From positions 1,736,001 through 1,800,000 of the forward strand of contig JAKUDP010000002.1 of NCBI GenBank assembly GCA_022570795.1: a DNA stretch of 64,000 nt. The letters are read 5' to 3'. The DNA comes from Sphaerulina vaccinii. Taxonomy: Eukaryota; Ascomycota; Dothideomycetes; Mycosphaerellales; Mycosphaerellaceae. Numbering within the stretch: position 1 is the first letter of the stretch; each line of letters starts with the position of its first letter. This document shows positions 55,545-64,000 of the stretch, piece after piece. Under the pieces are notes generated by a model that was not told where the DNA came from, made no database searches, and saw only the letters and a list, made by a program, of their open reading frames with translations. The translations under genes were made by a program, and so were the position numbers.

Positions 55545-56368
55545 TGGCATGCATCAGGAGGATTTCGGTAAGAGTGTCTCCAACGCTTGGGAACCTTTCC
55601 AATTTCTCACTGCCTCACGAAAGACATTCTCAATCTCAAGATCTGGAGCGGTCGAAGAAGACCATCGATGATGGAGGAGGCAATGGTGGCCGATGCCTTG
55701 GGCCGTGACTTACCGTTATACATGTCTGGAGATCAGACATCATCTTGCTACTTCGCAACAACATACGAAGACGAGAAGCTACCCTGCGACTCGTGCAAGT
55801 GGATTGCGTACATCATAACCTCGCATCTTTAGCAGAGCCAAGAGAAATACGATGCACCTAAGACCTGATGATCGGCATATGCTACGTCAAAGGATTCTAT
55901 TTGTGGCACGCTGTCGCGATTTAGCCGGCTGCCGAGATGCCCTGTCTGCAAATGCTCCGTGATCCCTGGCGTGACACGCGATGTTGCATCCTACAATGCA
56001 CAAAATATAGTGTGCACTTCTTGGTTCTAGTTCTACAAGCGACAAATCCGAGCCACACTATACAGCAGATCACTGAGGTGTCGCCACTCTATTCGTGCAA
56101 CGGCATCGTACGGCCAAGCTAAGTTACACTGGACCAGAGATCATGATACGAATACTCCATCAGAATAGAATCCTGTGACGATTCAGAAGCGTAGCACGAG
56201 GTAATCGAAATAATACTTATAGGAGCAGGCCTTGCTTCATTTCTATCCATCATCAAACCAGCAAACAACAGCAGCACAACAACAGCAACACCAGACTCAG
56301 ACTACATCAACAGAACATCAAACAATAGCAACTTTACCAGTTTCAAACAACACCAACACACCATCAAG
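55545..56368. other. Intergenic spacer; CAA/CAG-rich leader before the secreted protein
   Basis: No gene is supported in about 820 bp. The last 110 bp before the next ATG is rich in CAA/CAG/CAC triplets and poor in G, typical of a strongly translated fungal 5' UTR. Confidence 0.4.
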
Positions 56369-56851
56369 ATGAAGTTCTCCATCGCAGCAGCCACCACCGC
56401 CCTCATGGCCTCCACCGCTTTTGCAGCTCCAACCACATACTCTTCAGACGACACAACCTTCGAGATCAAGGACTTCACACTTCGCAAGCTCAATGGCGTG
56501 GACATCAGCACCATGTCCTTCCGCATCCTAGCCACCAACGGCGGAACTCTCGACTTCGAGTGTGTTCCATATGACCCAGTCAAGGGTGGCGCTACCGAGA
56601 ACTTCGAGCCTGATCATGTCTACGCATGTGGAGAGAACAGCTTGTTCAGCTTCAACTACATTCCCAAGCACGACACTCAGACCAACGAGCTCTTCCTCTG
56701 GCAAAACGTTAGCGAGACCGAGACACTCGGTGGCTCTGCTTGCTTGGACGACCCGATCTGCAGAGCTGGTGGAGCTGGCATTAACGACTTGGTGTGCCAG
56801 ATTCCTCAGCAGGTTTACTTTGGTATCAGCATGAGGAACTTGTTGGCCTAG
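56369..56851 (+). CDS. Small secreted Alt a 1-like (AA1-like domain) protein
   Basis: Intronless, 160 residues. A textbook signal peptide (MKFSIAAATTALMASTAFA, cleavage before APTT) is followed by a domain matching the Alt a 1 beta-barrel family: FEIKDFTLRK, ILATNGGTLDFEC, VYACGENSLFSF, an acidic loop, and ICRAGGAGINDLVCQ near the end. Five cysteines remain after the signal peptide. Alt a 1 homologues are secreted, often abundant in spores and during plant contact, and some members are major human allergens; whether this one is allergenic cannot be told. The CAA-rich leader suggests strong expression. Confidence 0.85.
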   Translation: MKFSIAAATTALMASTAFAAPTTYSSDDTTFEIKDFTLRKLNGVDISTMSFRILATNGGTLDFECVPYDPVKGGATENFEPDHVYACGENSLFSFNYIPKHDTQTNELFLWQNVSETETLGGSACLDDPICRAGGAGINDLVCQIPQQVYFGISMRNLLA

Positions 56852-57671
56852 AGGGAAAGTGTTACAGAGTGGACACGACAGACAGAGGCGGGCTTACGGC
56901 ACTAGAATACATTGATGATGATGCATGACTTGCTAGAACTGTACAACGATATTTACTTCAACCTCTCAGCCAAAATCCAGGAAAGTTTCACCTGGGCTGC
57001 ATTTATTTCTTCGCTACTTTCAATCCTTGCTCATTCTTTCCTCTCTTTCTGGCCTGTGCCTGGGTTCCACGAGCATTGCCTTCCAGGTTGCAAGCAGATG
57101 TGTGGCAGCTGTGTTTCTAGAGCACGCTGACTCGTGTTCCTCGTCGAGATAGCCGCGATCGCCGCACTTCAGTCTTGCCAGCATTGTATTCCAACGAAGT
57201 ACTCTTCCTCATGATAAAATCGACATATCCAGTGTGATGTATTCGATATGCGGCTCCTGTTGATTCAGATTCGAGGCTTTGCGAGCGGGTGGAATGCCGA
57301 TGAAGTCGCAAAAAACGCCTACGCCTCAGCGCCACAGCGCCAAGTCTTGCGGTCTCGATCGTGGCTCCTTCTTCGAGCTCCCACCTCGATCAAACTCTCT
57401 ACGGAGGAACTCCTACGTTTCTGAAACTGAACAAGGACTACTCAAGTACTTGGACCTCGCCGTACGCTCGACGACACGCTCGACAGACGTGTGCTTGATG
57501 AACACGACCATAGGAGTGCTTCACTGAAAAGTGACATCACAAAACCAACGCCTCAACTTGCCATCAAGGCCATGAGCTTACGCTCCTATCGACCCATCTC
57601 ATACAAACCCGCTGTCCTGGACAAGGGCTGAATCGGCTGCATATATGGGCTCGCTCCACCCGGGTACCGAC
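56852..57671. other. Intergenic spacer, nothing recognised
   Basis: About 820 bp between the secreted protein stop and the start of the Zn2Cys6 regulator. Open frames here are short and lack family features. No repeat or RNA gene was seen. Confidence 0.35.
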
Positions 57672-60130
57672 ATGGCTTCAGCTGGAGTGCCCGATGCTGC
57701 CGACAGCGCCCAGCGTAGAGAGCGGGCAGCCATAGCAGCACAGGCATGTCAGACGTGTCGCAGCAGGTACGAAATCACGCTCTCTGAACTTGTGGCGGTG
57801 ACCTGACCTTCGACTAGGAAGAGCAAATGTGACGAACAGCGTCCGAAATGTACGGCCAATCTCTCCGTTACCGGCATATGAATGCTTACGATATGTTCAG
57901 GCGGTCTATGTCGCAGGCTCGGTGTCGATTGCGTGTACAGAGAACCGCTGCCGACTAAGAAAGACAAGACTATGGTACAATGCTTTGATCTCTTATGCTT
58001 TTGGTGTTCATATCTAATGTCCACTAGGTACACATCCTTGACACTTTGACCAGGTAAGTGGCAGTACGAAAGTCTCTTCTTCGCAGTTCTCTGTCAGCTC
58101 GAGCCTCGAAAGAGTCGATACAACAGTGACCGAGTACCAGAAGAGACCCGCAGCTCCTAAGATACTAGCTGACTTATTGCAGGTTGGAGAATAAATTCGA
58201 CAATCTTGCCTTGTCGAAGACTGGATCTAGCACGAGCACGCCCGAAACAACTACGCCTGGACATCCAGCCTCCACTAGCACTTCGAGTTCTTCCCGGGCC
58301 TATAAGTCTAGTGAGAATGCGGCCACACCAAGGTTCCCAACAGAGCTACAGCAAGGCTATCAACATCTGACCGTGCCTCACAAGATTATACTATGGCCGA
58401 GCATATACATTCACCTGATCAACTCTGGCATCAGTGCTGCATCGGATCTGCAATACGTACTGCAAGAGGGTACCCCTTGGTTCATCAAACAAGAGATGCG
58501 TAGCCACAAGGACGTACTTTCTCCGGAGCCTGGACTTCAAAGCTACTACGTTCAGGGATATAGTCCTGGGCAGAGTAGTCCTACGCGTGTGGCTTTTCAC
58601 GGTCTGACAGGCGCTCGTGTCCGTGAATATTGCGACGCCTACTTCAACACATTCAACGTTCTTGCACCCGTTCTTAACAGGGATACCTTCATGTCCGAAA
58701 CCCTCAGCGTCGTCTTACAACAAGGCTTTGCCGATGGAGAACCAGGAAGTGTTTTGGCGCTCATGGTCCTCGCCTTGGGACAGGTTGCATCAGAGGGAGT
58801 CTTCGAGCAGCCCGTCAGTACTGTTAACGGCATACCCAGCGGCTTCAGAGGTGGCACTCTTGAATGCCCGCCTGGCTTGGAAATCTTTAATGAGGCTCGG
58901 CGCAGAGTGGGCTTCATTGCGACACAAATGACCTTGGAGAACGTACAAGTTATGCTGCTCCAGGGAACTTATTACGAGGCCACTGCCTGCCACCTGGATT
59001 TCTGGCGTGCCACAGTGACAGCTTCCATGGCTTGTCAGGTCCTCATCAAGTGTCAGACTGTCGATTGGCAATCTCACTATGGTGACCTTCTCAAGAGGGC
59101 ATACTGGACCTGCGTTCTAAGCGAAGATCTTTACCATTTGGACCTTGATCTACCCCAGAGTGGCATTCAGACATTCGAGGATATCGTGCCTTTGCCGTAC
59201 TTCATAGAAGGACAATATATGCACACCCCAGGCTTTCCGTCCCAAGCTGTTGGCACTCAGTCCGCCGAAGACCGAGATCGTTCTCATTTCCAGTACCACT
59301 TCCTGGCAATGATTGCGCTCCGGAGGCTCATCTCTCGTATTCACGAAGTCATACATGAGTGTAAGTTATCTTCGTCTTGACTGCTTGATTTCCACTAACA
59401 CGTTAAAGCTTCTACGACACAGCCGGAATCTTCTGATGGCTATGGTGGCCCTCCTCTTACTGTGATTAGGGAAATGTCTCGTCAGCTCGAATCATGGCGT
59501 TCACTGTTGCCACGGCCACTGCAGTGGCAGGATAGTGATAAACTGGACTTCCCGAACATCGACGTCGGCAGTCGACGACCGAATGAACCATTGTTCAGTC
59601 CCGATCAAGGTCCCGTTCCTATTGGCCACAAGTACAATCTCGACCTCGTCACTGCTCAGCTCCGAACTCGATTCTACTACGCACGCTTCATGATGTATCG
59701 ACCCTTCGTCTACAAAGCCCTGCATTTTCCCGAACTCATGGATGCCGAAGATGCATATTGCTGTGGACTTGCCATCAAGGCTGCACTTATGTGGCCAATA
59801 GCCTTGGCCCCACCGAAGAACAAGAAGCGACTTGTGCCACACCTTTATGCGTGGACGCAGAACTTCTTGGGAATCCTGCTCGTACTACGCATGACGACCG
59901 AGAATGACTGTTTGAAGCAGATCTGTGAGTAGAGCAATCCGTGTTAGCAGTGGCTTGCTGACCTTTCAACTCTAGGCGACGAGCATGTCGATCGTGATGA
60001 CATACACAAGACGGTGTCTCTGATGCTTGAGTGGTTCCGAGACGTTCGACAAGTTGACGGGATAGCAGAGTGGAGTTGGCGTATACTGGAGCCTCTATAC
60101 TCTGTCCACAATGGTCAGAGCTACGGATGA
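57672..60130 (+). CDS. Zn2Cys6 fungal transcription factor
   Basis: Seven exons: 57672-57766, 57818-57849, 57901-57974, 58028-58053, 58183-59360, 59409-59924 and 59976-60130 (691 residues). Introns are 48-53 nt except the fourth (129 nt). The first three exons build the zinc cluster ACQTCRSRKSKCDEQRPKC, GLCRRLGVDCVY, followed by a linker VHILDTLTRLENKFDNL with coiled-coil character. The middle-homology fungal_trans domain spans about 170-560 (YFNTFNVLAPVLNRDTF, FYYARFMMYRPFVYKAL). None of this zinc cluster appears in any single unspliced frame. It is a nuclear DNA-binding regulator expected to bind CGG half-sites; target genes are unknown. The dense 5' introns, three within 260 bp, are notable. 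Confidence 0.87.
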
Positions 60131-60846
60131 GCAGCTGAGGCATAACTTCCGCTAGCCCTTCACGCCTTCATAGCGCGGTGCAGTACCCGAGAGCAACGCA
60201 CCCTATCAGCATGGAGATGCAGACGTGCAGCTCGAGACGCACTTGTCGGAAAGCATCATTCAGAACGCTTCCACTGTGCGACCTACGACCAAGCCTGATT
60301 GTTATGAGCAACGAAGAAGAACCCAGTGGCTCGTGAAAAGAGATCCGGATTACAGCACGGCATGATACCAACAGCAGTTATCCAAGTCAAAGATAGTGAA
60401 GTACAGGTGGCGTTCTGCGGGTACCTCAGGGCCCCAATAGTGATGAGGGAAGCGAATGTAGATATGTAGGAGTACTGTGCATATCAACCATGTTCCCAAA
60501 CTTGGAAGACGGTCGTGGCGTCGTCGCACGTGAACGCGAACTAAATGCAGGGTCTCGTCGTCGTTGCTGGAGCAGCTACGCACAGACGGATTTTGCGTCA
60601 TCGTAAACAAATCTGGGGCTGCGAGATTCGAAATGGCTGGGGAAGTGGCAGGAACAGCAAAAGACAACGGCAACATTCCTCGAAGCCTTCTGGAAAGTCA
60701 TCTCACCCACAATCCATCTATTCTCAATCACTACGCACACACTGAATATCCTGTAGTGCTCGACAATCGACATCGCAACACCAACGAGCTCGACCGACTC
60801 CACCACCGCCTGCTGAGGCTTCGGCCTACAGCTTCACATCGTCAAC
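60131..60846. other. Intergenic spacer, nothing recognised
   Basis: About 715 bp that should hold the promoter of the membrane protein gene. Open frames on both strands lack family features. No repeat or RNA gene was seen. Confidence 0.35.
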
Positions 60847-62181
60847 ATGGCGCCTGTATCGCCCGCAAACACCTTTCTGAGCATTGCACGATCTCTCAAA
60901 AGCAATGAGCCGATTCCCGATCTCCTCGTGTCATCGAACGAACTCGACCTCCGCAAGCGTGATGGTTCACCTCTCGCAGCACTCACACAGCATGACAACA
61001 GCATTGTCAAGCGTGCAGCAACAGTCGTCCATGGAGTGGGCGCGTCACCTCCCGAGACTTTCAACAACAAGGGCTTCTTCGCACTCTTCGCGCTCCTCGG
61101 CGCTGCCATGGTGTGTGCCGCCATCTGGTTCTTCTTCTGGGCCAAGAACGGCGGCTTCCACTTCCAGGAAGGCGATTGGGATGACTACAAGTCCACTGTA
61201 CTCCGGCGCAAAGGCCCAGACGGCAAGACACTGAGTAATGCGACCAAGAGCACCAGGCTGGGAGGCGGCAGGTCTATCGCAGGCACACAACACTACCAAT
61301 GGGCAAAACAACAGGCACGATCCGTGGTCAGCAGAGATGAGAAGGGTAGAAAGGGTATTCTTGCGAAGAGAGGATTTGCTGGCACTCACTCGGTAACATA
61401 CAGCGACGACTTCACCTCTTATGGCGACTCTCTGGGCTCGCAGACAGTCTCGGATGGAATGACAGAAGTCATGACCGAATACAACGCCGGCAGCGGACAC
61501 CATTCAAAGCGCTACCGAGACCGTGATGTCAAGCAGTACAAGCAGGAGAAACCAGCTCGCGTTGGTGGTATGAACCGAGTGGCAGACAGCACAGCCTACA
61601 CCGAGACTGATAGATCAGATGTCATGACCGAAACTGTCCTCACCGAGTCCTCTGACCAGCCAATGCTGCCCAAGACATCCCAAGAGAAGGAGAAAGCACG
61701 CGCCGAACGTCGAGCGCGCCACGAAGCAGCAAAGATGGAACGCCGCTGGAAGCGCGAGGCCGAACAGGCTGCAGCAGCATTGAACCGCGAAGCAGCTCCA
61801 CCTCCACCGCCTGTTCATGTTCGCAAGTCTGCTTCACCCTCGAAACGCGCTCCGTCTTCACGCCACCACGCCCGTGAGAGATCCGCTTCACGATCTGCTA
61901 GTCCCAGAAAGCGGGATTTCTCTTACGGTACTGGACCTGAGTCGGAGACTCTTAGCACTGCATACACCGCTTCGGAATCGAACTCGAGAGGCACGAGGAC
62001 TGCAAGCTACTACGACGAGTATCGTCCACGCGCCAGCGATAACCCGAGGTACTCGTCTGAGTTTGGTGGAACTCCAGGAAGGTCGGAGAGGAGCCGCACG
62101 AGGCAGAGCTCGCCTAGGAAGAAGACCGAGACAAGGAAGGGTGGGTATCGACGGGGTGGACAGGATAGCGATTTGGAGTGA
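60847..62181 (+). CDS. Single-pass membrane protein with long basic cytosolic tail, function unknown
   Basis: Intronless, 444 residues. A 75-residue N-terminal segment precedes one hydrophobic helix (GFFALFALLGAAMVCAAIWF, about 76-95). Then a juxtamembrane block follows that looks conserved in composition (FHFQEGDWDDYKSTVLRRKG). The rest is low complexity: Thr/Ser-rich (about 180-275), a Glu/Arg/Ala helix (about 280-318), a poly-Pro stretch and an Arg/Ser-rich tail to the end. I recognise the layout from unnamed proteins of other filamentous ascomycetes but no function. Arg/Ser richness might suggest RNA or phospho-regulation, which is speculation. Confidence 0.75.
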   Translation: MAPVSPANTFLSIARSLKSNEPIPDLLVSSNELDLRKRDGSPLAALTQHDNSIVKRAATVVHGVGASPPETFNNKGFFALFALLGAAMVCAAIWFFFWAKNGGFHFQEGDWDDYKSTVLRRKGPDGKTLSNATKSTRLGGGRSIAGTQHYQWAKQQARSVVSRDEKGRKGILAKRGFAGTHSVTYSDDFTSYGDSLGSQTVSDGMTEVMTEYNAGSGHHSKRYRDRDVKQYKQEKPARVGGMNRVADSTAYTETDRSDVMTETVLTESSDQPMLPKTSQEKEKARAERRARHEAAKMERRWKREAEQAAAALNREAAPPPPPVHVRKSASPSKRAPSSRHHARERSASRSASPRKRDFSYGTGPESETLSTAYTASESNSRGTRTASYYDEYRPRASDNPRYSSEFGGTPGRSERSRTRQSSPRKKTETRKGGYRRGGQDSDLE

Positions 62182-63463
62182 TCGAGAAGACACAGTGCTG
62201 CTGCGATCGGGAGCTGCGTGCGCGAGGGCGCAAGCTGGCTGACGCTCATGCTGTGCTACGCTCGATATGTGCGAGGGCGGCGAAGTATGCGCTGCCACGA
62301 TTGCTACAGTGTCACTCCTACCACCGCAGGACTCAGCGCAAACATAGCATCGCGCAGAATATCATATGCGACGCGTGCGGTCTGATCACTGGAAAGCTTG
62401 ATCGGGGTTGTACGGCTCGAATCTGGAAGAATGCGCGACTGCGCAACAATGATGGAGGTGTTGGGCAGCTTTGCATCTGAAGTATATGCATGGCACCCGA
62501 GACAGGAACCGCCAGCGATGTGATTAGAAGGAAATTGGAATGCAGAAGAATTTTCTGGAGTGCAGGATTGTTCATATTAGCGTAGGCATTAGAAGGCGTT
62601 TGCATGATGGCAGGGTTGGTCTTGACGATGACTGGTGTCGTTCGCGGTGGAATGATGAACGGAGCCTTGTGCCGATGAGAAGCGGAACAAATAGTATAGT
62701 ACTGTATAGTAGTATACAGAATGAATGGAAAGATGAAGTGTGAACAGCAGTCAGAACAGCAGTCTTTGAATAATGTTGTCAATCTAGCTATCGGTCCAGA
62801 TCCGTACCATTGCCATAAATCGTACAATCATCTCCTGCCATTACTTTCCAGCAGTGCCTGTCTACCATGTGCACTGTGCGACATCGAGGTCGAGATCTTC
62901 CAAGTCTTCTTTGCTCAATTGAGCAAGCATCAGAAACAAGCCCTGTCTTCGCTCAAGCATATCGCGAGCATTTTGTTCAAATCTTCCTTCTTTCCTGAAA
63001 ACGCTGGAAAAACGCTCAATGACAAATTCCTGGGGGTATCGCTAACAACACATAAGAGAGTCGTAAACATCAGCTGCTCTCTTGTCCTCCTCAAACATCG
63101 AATGCGGTCTCTGGCGCACACTGTAGACTTTTGACTTTTGCCTCCTGTGCCGCCCAGCGGTCTGAAGAGCTTGATAATGAAATGTCAAATAGTAAGCATG
63201 TAGGCCACCCAGGATTCGATCCAGTTCAAAAAACAGAACAAAGGGAGAACACGCTTCGTGGAAAGCGCTATGCTAGCTAGAAGTGCTGAACGCTCAAATC
63301 GCTCGCTAGATCGCCGGAATTGGTGGAAAACATATGTCGAAATGTGTTCGTGAAGTCGTTATTGTGGGGATGGTGATACTGTGATGCGGGTGTGTAAGTC
63401 GGTCGTGGGTGTGTGCTGTCCGAAAGGTGTCGCTGGTATCACGATTCTAACACAGGTGGAAAT
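62182..63463. other. Intergenic spacer, nothing recognised
   Basis: About 1.28 kb between two genes whose 3' ends face each other. Short open frames exist on both strands without family features. A B-box-like string near 63205 on the minus strand is not part of any tRNA fold I can draw. Confidence 0.4.
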
Positions 63464-64000
63464 TCACAAGCCTGGTTCATATTGCTGCTCCTCTCGGATT
63501 GGTCGTTCGCGAGCAGTCCTCGAACGTGCGACGCGGCTCCCACTTGACTTGCTGCCATGGTAGGACTGCTCGCGGCCACTACCAGACGGGATGACAACAC
63601 GCATGCCTCCATCGTCATCGACCTTGAGAGATATCGCCTGGATGCCTTCTTCAAGATAGAGCATAGTGCCACCACTCTCAAGTGTCAACCCACCACGAGT
63701 GGACAACTTCGAGCCCGAAGCGGTAGTCTTCTGGCTGCGGCCGGAGACGTGCGACTTGGAAGGACGTCCAGCCTGCTTGATGTTTGTCGCAGTCAAGTTC
63801 TGGCGCTCGAAGCCAGCACGCTGCTCCTGTTGGTATCTCTCGATGCGTTCTTGTGCCATGCGCTGTTCTTCCAGTCGGTCGCGCGCACTTTCGCGATCTT
63901 CGCGCTCGTACTTTCGTTGGAGGTCGTCGTATTGTTCCTTCGAGAGGTATACTTTACGACTGCCACGTTTGTCTTCGATGACCGCAACGTAGCCGGAACC
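63464..64000 (-). CDS. Hypothetical protein, 5' partial (C-terminal 178 residues)
   Basis: The minus-strand frame is open from the window edge to the stop at 63464, so the start is outside. The visible part begins GSGYVAVIEDKRGSRKVYLS and continues with a charged coiled-coil-like stretch (DDLQRKYEREDRESARDRLE), a Ser/Thr/Lys-rich linker, a small conserved-looking segment (GGTMLYLEEGIQAISLKVDD) and an Arg-rich end. No domain is recognised. It is convergent with the membrane protein gene, 1.28 kb apart. Confidence 0.6.
   Translation of the reverse strand, partial: GSGYVAVIEDKRGSRKVYLSKEQYDDLQRKYEREDRESARDRLEEQRMAQERIERYQQEQRAGFERQNLTATNIKQAGRPSKSHVSGRSQKTTASGSKLSTRGGLTLESGGTMLYLEEGIQAISLKVDDDGGMRVVIPSGSGREQSYHGSKSSGSRVARSRTARERPIREEQQYEPGL

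Noticed and set aside
63190..63240. B-box-like GGATCGAATCC on the minus strand
   Set aside because: No acceptor, D or anticodon stem can be drawn around it, and the only T run lies upstream.
1..64000. CRISPR arrays, operons, ribosome-binding sites
   Set aside because: The window is eukaryotic nuclear DNA; no regularly spaced direct-repeat array of CRISPR type exists.

Overview
The window is nuclear DNA of a filamentous ascomycete. The coding genes carry short GT-AG introns (mostly 48-57 nt, TAG or CAG acceptors, CTAAC/CTGAC branch sites). The gene set is typical of Pezizomycotina (SconB/Met30, Atg17, Yaf9, Tlg2, acetate kinase, Zn2Cys6 regulators), and an AT-rich block shows the CpA-to-TpA decay of repeat-induced point mutation (RIP). 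An Alt a 1-like secreted protein and the overall style suggest Dothideomycetes; that rank is inference.

Layout. 1-30.6 kb is a dense housekeeping region: an LRR-like gene (5' partial), a 2OG-Fe(II) oxygenase, the SCF sulfur-control F-box/WD40 protein SconB, autophagy scaffold Atg17, a FRE-type ferric reductase, acetate kinase, the Qa-SNARE Tlg2, calmodulin (5 exons), a tartrate/D-malate dehydrogenase-like enzyme, a putative cyclase, pyrroline-5-carboxylate reductase, a tautomerase, an isochorismatase-like hydrolase, a tRNA-Trp gene, a mitoribosomal S35-type protein, a lysophosphatidate acyltransferase, an SDR, a BTB protein with a GC-AG intron, and the YEATS protein Yaf9.

30.6-48.3 kb is one gene-free AT-rich block that resolves into three nested mobile elements. 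The outermost is a DNA transposon of about 4.6 kb with 38-bp inverted ends and a RIP-broken DDE integrase on the plus strand. A Gypsy retrotransposon (LTRs of about 223 nt, target duplication ACTAT) sits inside that integrase gene. A less mutated Copia element (247-nt LTRs, target duplication TTAAT) sits inside the Gypsy. The outer element ends 115 bp before the yaf9 start codon.

48.4-64 kb holds a small zinc-finger ORF, a ZIP zinc transporter, Vms1, a fungal transcription-factor-domain gene with an apparent frameshift and no zinc cluster, an Alt a 1-like secreted protein, a seven-exon Zn2Cys6 transcription factor, a single-pass membrane protein, and a 3' gene fragment (5' end outside the window).

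Most striking is the tRNA-Trp gene at 21400-21589. Besides a normal 13-nt anticodon-loop intron it carries two further insertions, 54 and 51 nt, in the D-arm and T-arm junctions. Both have spliceosomal GT...CTAAC...AG signals, and removing all three gives a complete 72-nt tRNA-Trp. Exon coordinates come from hand splicing on frame and splice signals, and may be off by a base or two.
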